Shown in pieces: positions 19,401-27,590 of a stretch of 64,000 bases of DNA (position 1 is the first letter of the stretch; the number at the start of each line of letters is the position of its first letter). Source of the stretch: Bacteroidetes bacterium 43-16. GTDB taxonomy: Bacteria; Bacteroidota; Bacteroidia; Chitinophagales; Chitinophagaceae. The translations under genes and the position numbers were made by a program. The stretch spans positions 1 to 64,000 of the forward strand of contig MKTB01000002.1 in assembly GCA_001897525.1 (NCBI GenBank). Reading direction: 5' to 3'. A model generated the notes under the pieces. It did not search any database, was not told where the DNA came from, and worked only from the letters and a program-made list of their open reading frames with translations.

Positions 19401-22269
19401 CGGAGCAGAGCGCGACAGCATTACCAATTGTTCTTTTGACCTGAGCACTGTAACTTCAACTGCATCAGCGAGCAATTCGGGTATCGTTTTCAGCGGTTCC
19501 AATACTTCTGCTATAGGTGCCGGGGCTTCTGGTAAGCATATCGCAGTGGCGGGCAATCACCTGCTGGGTTCTGCAGGTGCCGGGGGCTTATACTATGCTG
19601 TGAGCCTCAATGCTGAAGCGGATAGCAACTATATTGGTAACAACATTATCGAAAACTATTACTATTACGGTGTTTACTTAGCGGCAAATGTCGGCAACAG
19701 CATCATTGGCAACGAAATCAAAAGGCCCAATAAATCTACCGGCTTTACGACCAACTATTGTATCTACCTGGCCAGCGGCACCGCCAGCCAGGGGCATCGT
19801 ATAGAGCGCAACCGCATCCACTCTAACACCACTCCTACCGCAATCAACAGCAGTACGGTATATGGTATAGGTGTCTTAGCCGATCCTCCGACTACCAATC
19901 CCATCATTGTGGCTAATAATGTCATCTATAATATGAAGGGCGGTTCACTTTATGGTATATATGCCAGCACAGTAACCAATACCAAATTTTACCATAATAC
20001 CATCAGTTTTAATCTGCCTACCGGCAGCGCGAATGCCAATTATGGCATGTATGCCTTAGGCACCAATACCGGCACCGAGTTCATCAACAATAATGTATCC
20101 ATTACTCAGGGCGGAACGGGCATCAAATATGGCTTTTACTACAGTACTGCACCAAGTGTCGGTAATGCCCAGAAAAACAATATTTACGTCAACTCTGCCT
20201 TGGCCGGAACACAAAACTATGGTTATTACACCACAGCTTATGCGACTCAGGCCGCTTTCCAGACCGCCTACCCGGCACTGGAGATCGGCTCTCCGACTGC
20301 AGATCCGTTATTCCTTTCTGTGGCCACAGGCGACCTGTCGCCTTTAAACCCGGCAATAATGACCGCGGGCAACAACCTGCTGGCTGATGTACCTGCCGAC
20401 ATTACCGGTGCGGCAAGATCGGCAACACCCACCCTGGGTGCATTTGAGCTTGCGGTTAACGGAACGAACAATGCAAGATCCTTTACCTTCCTGAGCCCTT
20501 CCGGCAACTATTGCTCGGGCCCTATCCCGGTTGAATTAATGATCGGCAATGTGGGGACCAACAATATCAACTCGCTACAGATCAACTGGAGGGTGAACGG
20601 TGTATTACAAACACCAATCAGCTATACCAGTACTTTAGTACCTATAGGAGGCACTACGGGACAAAGCTTCGATACCGTATTGCTGGGCAATGCCAATTTA
20701 AATGCAGGGTCTAACCAGATCATCGCATGGACCTCCTTACCTAACGGAACGGCAGACAGCTATCCCTTGAACGATACGGCTAAACTAACAGCAGTACCGA
20801 GCACTTTTACAACGAGTGCGAGCATAGACACTATTTGTGCCAACCAGACCTCTGTGGTTTCTTTGATGCCCTCATCGGGTTATGCCCCGGGAGCATTACA
20901 ATGGGAATTCTCTACTAATGGCACCACCTGGCAGACTATTCCAAACTCGGATACCGTCAACTATAGCGTGACCAACATCGGTGTAGCTACACAATACAGG
21001 GCGAGGATCTTAACAGGCGGCAGCAATTGCGTATCTCCTGCCACAACAGTACATGTGAACTATATTGCGCCTCCTGTAGTGGTACACGATGAAAGCTGTG
21101 ATCCTGCATCTCTTACGGTATCGGCAACAGCAAGTACCGGTAATACTTTAAGATGGTATGATAACCTTACAACGACTACCGTTTTGACCACGAATAACAG
21201 CATCACCACTCCTACATTATTTAACACCAAAACATTCTATGTAGTATCTGTAAGTGCAGGAGGCTGTGAAAGTGTAAGAACACCGGTAAATGCGGTCATA
21301 CACATTTTACCCCCGGTAGACCTTGGTCTTGACATAGATACCTGTACCAGTGCCGCTGCCAGCTTCAACTTAAGCCCTGGCACGCAAAACCCGGGAGCTA
21401 CCTACCTTTGGGACGACAACAGCACCGGACCATTAAGAACAATCAATCAATCGGGTACCTATTCTGTAACAGTAACCGATACCAATACCTGTTTTAAATC
21501 TGATACGATCATGGTCACCATCAGCCCGAGACCAGTAGTAGAACTGGATGCAGACGGCCTTACCTTCTGTACCGGAGCCACTAAAATACTGGATGCAGGT
21601 CCGGATGGAGAAAACGGGGGAGAATACTACTGGAATACAGGTGCTCAGACCAGGACTTTATCGGTGACCACAAGCGGTACCTATATCGTATTTGTCACTA
21701 CGCCACTGGGATGCCTCACTTCTGACACCATTACCCTTACCGAGACAGGTTTTGCACCGGTTACAGACGGGATCAACTCAATTGCCTTGAACGTAAACAC
21801 CTTTAATTTTGCAGCCATCAATCCTCAGAACGTGACCAGTTATGAATGGGACTTCGGAGATGGCAGTCCGGTATCCACGTCTCCTAACCCGCAACATACC
21901 TATACCTCCAGCGGCAACTACCTCGTGTTTATGAAATCCATAAGCTCTTGTGCAGAACGCATAGACAGTGCTTATGTGAACATCATAGGAGTAGGCATCG
22001 AAGAAACGGCCGTATTGAAAAGAGTCAGCGTATATCCTAACCCGAATTATAATGGGGTACTCAATATAGATGCCGGCAGCAATATCAATATAGAAAAAGT
22101 AATGCTGATCAATGTGCTGGGGCAGACCCTTGTGCAGGAAAGCAATTTTGAAAAAGGACAGTCCTTACAGCAAATGCACTTACCGGAACATCTTGCAAGC
22201 GGTATGTATCATTTAAGAATAGAAACGGACAAAGGAATAGTTGTCAGAAAAATTGAACTAAGAAAATAG
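16405..22269 (+). CDS. T9SS-secreted surface protein B with two beta-helix modules
   Basis: The product is 1954 residues, the largest of the five. A signal peptide ends at MQAQ (residue 29). Then follow a beta-rich N-terminal domain of unknown family (about 30-200, starting TPMFFKGGG), an Ig-like domain (205-298), beta-helix 1 (about 300-765), a CARDB-like domain, beta-helix 2 (about 893-1345), a second CARDB-like domain, Ig-like and SprB-type repeats, a PKD domain (SYEWDFGDGSP) and a type A sorting domain (VYPNPN, then GMYHLRIETDKG). Both helices end with nearly the same phrase, QNYGYYTTAYATQAAFQTAY, showing internal duplication. The first 715 or so residues are almost identical to protein C. 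The role is probably adhesion or polysaccharide binding; no catalytic residues were identified. Confidence 0.88.
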   Translation: MKKLNLLSWLKYTFIPTLLILFITNMQAQTPMFFKGGGTGSNTIPMNTAGSHAQHIYQPADFNAPPTAGLISKIYFRNGVAGATGTYTNFSVAFLQNNLAAFPSTTFLTGFTTALSTPSITINGNATAGGWYEIPLTTPFLYDPTQTLIVEIKYTARTGGLSTPTTSASGNKRLSIITAPGAATGNLSTIWGDFGMDLLPAVPCANPIVGGTSTASATSACAGTLVNFNLSGNSTGGGLTYEWESSPNNTVYTSLAPAQNAAFFPYTVTTTAWYRCKLICSGGTPVYSTPIQVTILAPLNGVYTINNANPTAGTNFASFTEAIDALNCGGVAGPVTFNVSPGTPYVETLNFGTINGVSTSQPVRFNGNGATVQFTNTTSARQLLTFDGTNHVRIDSLIFKSLDATFGWGARIAGGASYDSLTRCQFDLSSVTSTTAANVNGILFTASATAVSTAGVNGKHIYIANNHIKGSAAAGGLNYGIGIASGGSDSNIIKNNVIENFYNNGVYIASAKYTIVEGNEIHKANKTAGIVAGEGIYTASGDMSGSKIIGNRIHSPGGTAGATTVFRGLSLLGDGTATEPILVANNVIYNINQGGASSGIYISTGLYNLVYHNTITFDQVLSGTAINYGIYSTGANTGTDISNNMVSITAGTEGIKYGFYHVTANGIGNAQKNNYYLNSTQPGAQNYGYYTTAYATQAAFQTAYPALEIGSPVADPQFTSAATGDFAPLGSGVINAGINLLSTVPTDILGQARTAAPTIGAFEFVPSGNNDAMATTFLSPSSSYCANTSIPVEVIIGNGGANTINTMQVNWSVNGVLMTPYSYTGPLVSPSAPGQSIDTVVIGTATLPAGNSIIRVWTSAPNGQNDPNHTNDTIVFNGTSALSANTYTINSGAPTAGLNFNSFADFSTALNAGICGPVVANVVAGSGPYTEQVSFGDVPGASATNTIKINGNGNLVQFNTSAGSAIALLQLQGTKHLKIDNLNFKTSSTAAGWAAWITAGAERDSITNCSFDLSTVTSTASASNSGIVFSGSNTSAIGAGASGKHIAVAGNHLLGSAGAGGLYYAVSLNAEADSNYIGNNIIENYYYYGVYLAANVGNSIIGNEIKRPNKSTGFTTNYCIYLASGTASQGHRIERNRIHSNTTPTAINSSTVYGIGVLADPPTTNPIIVANNVIYNMKGGSLYGIYASTVTNTKFYHNTISFNLPTGSANANYGMYALGTNTGTEFINNNVSITQGGTGIKYGFYYSTAPSVGNAQKNNIYVNSALAGTQNYGYYTTAYATQAAFQTAYPALEIGSPTADPLFLSVATGDLSPLNPAIMTAGNNLLADVPADITGAARSATPTLGAFELAVNGTNNARSFTFLSPSGNYCSGPIPVELMIGNVGTNNINSLQINWRVNGVLQTPISYTSTLVPIGGTTGQSFDTVLLGNANLNAGSNQIIAWTSLPNGTADSYPLNDTAKLTAVPSTFTTSASIDTICANQTSVVSLMPSSGYAPGALQWEFSTNGTTWQTIPNSDTVNYSVTNIGVATQYRARILTGGSNCVSPATTVHVNYIAPPVVVHDESCDPASLTVSATASTGNTLRWYDNLTTTTVLTTNNSITTPTLFNTKTFYVVSVSAGGCESVRTPVNAVIHILPPVDLGLDIDTCTSAAASFNLSPGTQNPGATYLWDDNSTGPLRTINQSGTYSVTVTDTNTCFKSDTIMVTISPRPVVELDADGLTFCTGATKILDAGPDGENGGEYYWNTGAQTRTLSVTTSGTYIVFVTTPLGCLTSDTITLTETGFAPVTDGINSIALNVNTFNFAAINPQNVTSYEWDFGDGSPVSTSPNPQHTYTSSGNYLVFMKSISSCAERIDSAYVNIIGVGIEETAVLKRVSVYPNPNYNGVLNIDAGSNINIEKVMLINVLGQTLVQESNFEKGQSLQQMHLPEHLASGMYHLRIETDKGIVVRKIELRK

Positions 22270-22302
22270 CTTTGATCCATAGCTGTTTTCAAGATGACAG
22301 TA

Positions 22303-22341
22303 TGTATCCTGTTCCGGGTAAAGCACTCTGAACAGGATACA
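22303..22341 (+). terminator. Hairpin after surface protein B
   Basis: A perfect 12-bp stem (TGTATCCTGTTC with GAACAGGATACA) surrounds a 15-nt loop 34 nt after the stop codon. There is no T tract, so termination here may be weak or Rho-dependent. Confidence 0.5.
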
Positions 22342-22525
22342 TTAAATATCATTAAAGTCAATCAACGGCCCTGATAACTGTCCCCTTGAACTCAATAAGC
22401 CGGCTTTACAAGTATAGGCACACCTCCTATATAGTAATGTTCCTTAAAAATAGTATTCTCAAACATAAAGACCTATACCGTAATTAAATCAGGAAAATCC
22501 CGGGACCCAAAGGGGTATCCAGGAC

Positions 22526-22557
22526 GGGGAAGCCGAAAACCATTTCAGAGTAGGCAA
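22526..22557 (+). promoter_or_regulatory. Leader element, copy 2 (before surface protein C)
   Basis: The same 32-nt element as at 16358, here with CATTTCAG in the middle. The spacing from GGC to the start codon is again 17 nt. The frame through it also ends in the ATGA overlap but has no ATG, GTG or TTG upstream, so a leader peptide is unlikely for this copy. The rest of 22342-22525 holds nothing recognisable. Confidence 0.6.
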
Positions 22558-22572
22558 AATATACGGTAGAAA

Positions 22573-25500
22573 ATGAAAAAACTAAACTTTCCCATTTGGT
22601 TCAGTTATTTTTTGATCCCAGCACTCTTTATGCTGGTCGTCACAAAAGTCGGGGCGCAGACCCCGATGTTCTTCAAAGGCGGAGGTAGCAGTACCAATAC
22701 CATCCCGATGAACACTTCAGGTTCTCATGCCCAGCATATCTATGAACCTTCAGACTTTAACGCACCGCCCACACCAGGGCTGATCTCCAAGATCTATCTC
22801 AAAAATGCGGTAGCCGGGGGTACCGGTACTTATACCAACTTCTCGGTTGCATTCTTACAGAACAACCTCACGGCTTTTCCCAACACTACATTCTTAACCG
22901 GGTTCACTACTGCACTCTCTACAGCCAGTATCACCATTAATGGTAATGCCGCAGCAGGCGGATGGTATGAGATCCCTTTAACGACCCCATTCTTATATGA
23001 CCCGGGGCAAAGCCTCATCGTAGAGATAAAGTACACGTCAAAAACAGGGGGCATGAGCACGGTAACGACCACAGCCCCCGGTAATAAACGATTATCTATT
23101 ACCAGCGCTCCCGGGGCAGCTACCGGTAACCTCAGTACTTTATGGGGCGACTTCGGAATGGACCTTCTTCCGGCTGCCCCATGCGCCAGCCCTATCGCAG
23201 GAGGTACTTCAACGGCTTCGGCAACATCAGCCTGTGCCGGAACGCTGGTCAATTTTAACCTGAGCGGCAACAGTATCGGTGGTGGCCTTACCTATGAATG
23301 GGAAAGCTCTCCGAACAACACCGTGTACACCAGCCTTGCACCGGCACAGGCTGGCGCTTATTTTCCTCATACAGTTACAACAACAGCCTGGTACCGGTGT
23401 AAACTGATCTGCTCAGGCGGAACACCCGTTTATTCCACACCTATCCAGGTAACCGTATTGGCACCGCTCAATGGAGTATATACCATCAACAACGCCAATC
23501 CTACCGGGGGCACAAACTTTGCCAGCTTTACCGCTGCCATCGATGCCCTTAACTGTGGCGGTGTTGCCGGACCGGTAACCTTTAATGTAAGCCCCGGAAC
23601 GCCTTATGTGGAAACCCTGAATTTCGGTACCATCAATGGGGTAAGCACCTCACAGCCGGTACGCTTCAATGGTAACGGTGCTACGGTACAGTTCACCAAC
23701 ACCACATCTGCAAGACAACTCCTGACCTTCGACGGCACAAGCCATGTAAGGATTGACAGCCTCATCTTTAAATCACTCGATGCCACTTTCGGCTGGGGCG
23801 CACGCATTACAGGTGGTGCCAGCTATGACAGCCTTACCCGTTGCCAGTTTGACCTGAGCTCTGTCACCAGCACTACTGCAGCCAATGTAAACGGCATCCT
23901 GTTTACCGCTTCTGCTACAGCAATAGCTACAGCAGGTGTAAATGGTAAGCATATTTATATCGCCAATAACCACATTAAAGGTTCTGCGGCCGCAGGCGGA
24001 CTGAACTACGGTATTGGAATCGCTGCCGGTGGCAGTGATTCCAACATCATCAAAAATAATGTGATCGAGAACTTCTACAACAATGGTGTTTATATCGCTT
24101 CTGCCAAATACACTATTGTGGAGGGTAACGAAATCCACAAAGCCAATAAAACAGCCGGTATCGTTGCCGGGGAAGGGATCTACACCGCAAGCGGTGATAT
24201 GTCAGGTTCTAAAATTATCGGTAACAGGATACACAGCCCGGGCGGTACGGCAGGCGCTACTACCGTGTTCAGGGGCTTGTCACTGCTCGGTGACGGTACC
24301 GCAACAGAACCTATATTGGTAGCTAACAATGTTATTTACAACATCAACCAGGGAGGAGCTTCCTCCGGTATTTACATAAGTACAGGACTATATAACCTGG
24401 TCTATCATAATACCATCACCTTTGACCAGGTATTGGGCGGCACGGCCGTCAACTATGGTATCTATAGCACCGGTGCCAATACCGGCACAGAGATCACCAA
24501 TAATATGGTCAGCATCACTGCCGGAACCGGGGGGATCAAATATGGCTTCTATCATGCAACAGCCAATGGCATCAGCGATGCACAGAAAAACAATTACTAC
24601 CTCAACTCTACACAGGCAGGGGTACAGAACTATGGCTATTATACCACAGCCTATGCCACCCAGGCAGCCTTCCAGACGGCTTACCCGGCCCTGGAAATAG
24701 GCTCCCCTACCGCTAATCCGCAATTTACAGCTCCTGCTACCGGTAACTTTTTGCCCGGTAATATTACTTTGCTCAATGCAGGCAGCAACCTGGTCAGCCT
24801 TGTCCCTTCAGACATTAACAATCAGCCACGCTCTGCCACTCCTACCATAGGTGCATTTGAATCTTTACCTACCGGTATCAATGATGCGGCAACCGTTGCG
24901 CTCATCAGCCCATTAGGTAATATATGTGCTGCTCCTGCAAGCATCAAGGTATCGGTGATGAATGCCGGTACGAATAACATCAACTCCCTGCAGGTGAACT
25001 GGCGGTTGAACGGCACCTTGCAAACACCGCTGACCTATAACAGTCCGCTCGTACCCGTAGGTGCTCCTTCCGGCCAGAACATGGATACTATTACCTTAGG
25101 CACGGCTACCTTAAATGCCGGCAATAATACGATCCAGGTATGGACCTCTTTACCTAACGGTGTCAATGACCTCAACACGGCCAATGACACGCTCAATACA
25201 AGCATCAATACCGTACAATTTGTGGTCACTCCTGCAGCAGATACGATCTGTGGCAACAGCACAAGCCTGCTGAGCCTGAGCCCTGCCAGCGGTTATAGTG
25301 CCAATAGCACTATTTCCTGGGAATGGAGTACGAACGGGACCACATGGAATACCGTAACCGGCGCTAACAACAACAGTTATGAAGTCGATGGCATCACTAC
25401 ATCCCGTCAATACAGAGCAAAAATCGACAACGATAACCTGATCTGTTATTCCAACCTTTCAACGATTACACTGGACAATATTGCGGTCTTAAGCAGTACC

Positions 25501-27312
25501 GGAAATGAAAGGTGCGGACCGGGCACCCTGGCATTATCTGCCACACCTTCAAGTGGTGTAGTCAACTGGTATGCAGTAGCCACAGGAGGCACCGCTTTGC
25601 ATACAGGCAACTCCTTTACCACGCCCAATATCAATGCGACAACGACTTATTATGCAGAGGCCGCTACCGGATCAGGAGGTATTGTCAATGTTGGTCCGCT
25701 CAGCCCCTCCACTTTAGGGGCAGGAGGCTACACCAGCTTATATACCTACAAAACCTTTTTCACGGTACTTGCAGGCACTACGCTGACCTCGGTAGATATT
25801 TTCCCGCAAACAGTAGGAAGCACCGGTTCTATACAGATCTTATCTGAACCGAGCCTGGCCGTAGTATCTACCACACCATTTACGGTAACCACTGCAGGCA
25901 GCCTGGTCAACGGGCAGACGGTAACGCTGAATGCACCTTTACCACCGGGTAACTACAGCATTAAATTTGCAACAGGAACTACCGGTAACTATTACCGCAA
26001 TACGGCAGGGGCTTCCTTCCCCTACACCTCTCCTGTAGCTAATGTAACAGGACATAGTTTTAACGGCTATCCGCAATACTATTACTATACTTATAATTTC
26101 ATCTTTGGAGCACAGGGATGTGCCAGCCCGAGAGTACCGGTAGTAGCCACGATCCATGAAGTACCTGCAGTAGACCTGGGCAATGACACCTTGATCTGCC
26201 CGCAAACAAGCCTGACACTTGACGGAACCAGCGGCTCAGGCACGGTATCTTACCTGTGGAGCACAGGAGCTACTACACCAAGCATCAATGTGAGTGCAGC
26301 AGGCACTTACTCCCTTAGCGTTGCCAACAGCAATTGTAGCGGGCAGGATACCATCGTTATAGGTAATGCACCTGTACCTGTGGCAACAATGCCGGACTCT
26401 GCTGCCATATGTGATGGCCAAATGCTGAGCCTCAATGCAGGAAACAACGGAGCAACTTACCTCTGGAGCGATGGCAGCAACAACCAGACACTGGATGTGC
26501 ATACCGGCGGACTGTATACCGTAAATATTACCAATACAAATGCCTGCTCTGTCATTGATTCCACTTTCGTTACAGTAAATGCAGTACCACAGGTTGAACT
26601 GGGTAATGACACGATCATTTGCAGAGGAGAGGCCTTAGTCTTAGATGCAGCTAATAGCGGTTCAGGTTTCCTTTGGAACAATGGTGCACAGACGCAGTCT
26701 GTTACCGTGAGCCAGGAGGGCACTTACTCTGTAATAGTTACAAATGCACAGCAATGCAGCGCTACAGATACCATTGAGGTAAGTACCTATGATGCTGCAA
26801 GTGTAAATGGATTTCACTTTACCCCGAGATTTGACCTGGAAGCGGGAAGAGTAGACTTTATGCCTATTGATCCTATGTTTGTCAACAGCTATCATTGGGA
26901 CTTTGGCGATGGCAACACGTCTACATTGTCCAGCCCTTCCAATGTATATGCAAACAGCGGCAATTACCTGGTAACACTGACTGTAGTTAATGATTGCGGA
27001 CCAAAAGATACTTCCCTGTTAATCAATGTAGACCTTTTTACAGGCGTTAAAGAAGCCGGGGCTGCAGCGCTTAATATTGACGTATTCCCCGTACCCGCTA
27101 CTGATCATATCAGGATTGAAAGCAGGGATGCAGGACTGTTATTACAAAGCGCAACCGTGGTAAATACCATCGGGCAGATCATACCGCTTACTTATAATAA
27201 AAACAACCAGCATATATATCTTGACCTGAAGCCTCTGGCTGCGGGCAATTACATCATAGTTATTGAAACAAGCAAGGGCAAAGCCTATCGAAGGTTCAAT
27301 ATACTTAAATAA
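22573..27312 (+). CDS. T9SS-secreted surface protein C (B-like front, D-like back)
   Basis: The product is 1579 residues with a signal peptide ending at VGAQ. The N-terminal domain, Ig-like domain and single beta-helix (to about residue 715) align to protein B without any gap (constant offset of 6168 nt) and with few differences. After the helix the protein diverges: a CARDB-like domain, Ig-like modules, a galactose-binding-like module (about 1035-1185) similar to the one in protein A, three SprB-type repeats, a PKD domain (SYHWDFGDGNTS) and a sorting domain (VFPVPATDHIRIES, then IETSKGKAYRRFNILK) that matches protein D rather than B. The gene looks like a natural chimera. It is exported by Sec and T9SS, presumably with a surface-binding function. 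Confidence 0.88.
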   Translation: MKKLNFPIWFSYFLIPALFMLVVTKVGAQTPMFFKGGGSSTNTIPMNTSGSHAQHIYEPSDFNAPPTPGLISKIYLKNAVAGGTGTYTNFSVAFLQNNLTAFPNTTFLTGFTTALSTASITINGNAAAGGWYEIPLTTPFLYDPGQSLIVEIKYTSKTGGMSTVTTTAPGNKRLSITSAPGAATGNLSTLWGDFGMDLLPAAPCASPIAGGTSTASATSACAGTLVNFNLSGNSIGGGLTYEWESSPNNTVYTSLAPAQAGAYFPHTVTTTAWYRCKLICSGGTPVYSTPIQVTVLAPLNGVYTINNANPTGGTNFASFTAAIDALNCGGVAGPVTFNVSPGTPYVETLNFGTINGVSTSQPVRFNGNGATVQFTNTTSARQLLTFDGTSHVRIDSLIFKSLDATFGWGARITGGASYDSLTRCQFDLSSVTSTTAANVNGILFTASATAIATAGVNGKHIYIANNHIKGSAAAGGLNYGIGIAAGGSDSNIIKNNVIENFYNNGVYIASAKYTIVEGNEIHKANKTAGIVAGEGIYTASGDMSGSKIIGNRIHSPGGTAGATTVFRGLSLLGDGTATEPILVANNVIYNINQGGASSGIYISTGLYNLVYHNTITFDQVLGGTAVNYGIYSTGANTGTEITNNMVSITAGTGGIKYGFYHATANGISDAQKNNYYLNSTQAGVQNYGYYTTAYATQAAFQTAYPALEIGSPTANPQFTAPATGNFLPGNITLLNAGSNLVSLVPSDINNQPRSATPTIGAFESLPTGINDAATVALISPLGNICAAPASIKVSVMNAGTNNINSLQVNWRLNGTLQTPLTYNSPLVPVGAPSGQNMDTITLGTATLNAGNNTIQVWTSLPNGVNDLNTANDTLNTSINTVQFVVTPAADTICGNSTSLLSLSPASGYSANSTISWEWSTNGTTWNTVTGANNNSYEVDGITTSRQYRAKIDNDNLICYSNLSTITLDNIAVLSSTGNERCGPGTLALSATPSSGVVNWYAVATGGTALHTGNSFTTPNINATTTYYAEAATGSGGIVNVGPLSPSTLGAGGYTSLYTYKTFFTVLAGTTLTSVDIFPQTVGSTGSIQILSEPSLAVVSTTPFTVTTAGSLVNGQTVTLNAPLPPGNYSIKFATGTTGNYYRNTAGASFPYTSPVANVTGHSFNGYPQYYYYTYNFIFGAQGCASPRVPVVATIHEVPAVDLGNDTLICPQTSLTLDGTSGSGTVSYLWSTGATTPSINVSAAGTYSLSVANSNCSGQDTIVIGNAPVPVATMPDSAAICDGQMLSLNAGNNGATYLWSDGSNNQTLDVHTGGLYTVNITNTNACSVIDSTFVTVNAVPQVELGNDTIICRGEALVLDAANSGSGFLWNNGAQTQSVTVSQEGTYSVIVTNAQQCSATDTIEVSTYDAASVNGFHFTPRFDLEAGRVDFMPIDPMFVNSYHWDFGDGNTSTLSSPSNVYANSGNYLVTLTVVNDCGPKDTSLLINVDLFTGVKEAGAAALNIDVFPVPATDHIRIESRDAGLLLQSATVVNTIGQIIPLTYNKNNQHIYLDLKPLAAGNYIIVIETSKGKAYRRFNILK

Positions 27313-27344
27313 AATATTTATACTAAACAGTAAAAGTATTTCAG

Positions 27345-27372
27345 GAGCGGCCTTTAGAGGCCGCTCTTTTTT
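27345..27372 (+). terminator. Intrinsic terminator after surface protein C
   Basis: A perfect 9-bp G/C-rich stem (GAGCGGCCT with AGGCCGCTC), a TTAG loop and a run of T residues, 33 nt past the stop codon. Confidence 0.92.
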
Positions 27373-27545
27373 TTAACGTATCATTAAAATATATCAATAA
27401 AATAAACTACATTTAATCTTTAAAATCACAAAAAACTATTCAATTTATTTACAGAACAAAGATTATGCAATAAAAATAATATAGTTCTATAGCAACACCA
27501 CCATATTAAAAGATCTGCAAGACTATGCACCCGGATAGAAAAAAA

Positions 27546-27577
27546 GGGAAAGCCGAAAACCATTTCAGAGTAGGCAA
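27546..27577 (+). promoter_or_regulatory. Leader element, copy 3 (before surface protein D)
   Basis: The element differs from copy 2 at only one of 32 positions (GGGAAAGCC). The GGC ends 15 nt before the ATG at 27591. The flanks are unrelated to those of copies 1 and 2, so the element itself is what is kept. Confidence 0.6.
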
Positions 27578-27590
27578 AAACTCAAAAACC

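Noticed and set aside
16358-22557. Known riboswitch class for the leader element
   Set aside because: I compared it from memory with cobalamin, TPP, FMN, c-di-GMP, preQ1 and SAM consensus features and found no match; it is also very short for most of these.
27525-27590. Upstream ATG for surface protein D
   Set aside because: The 22 extra codons are the leader element itself and would bury the signal peptide; the ATG at 27591 has the same spacing as in genes B and C.
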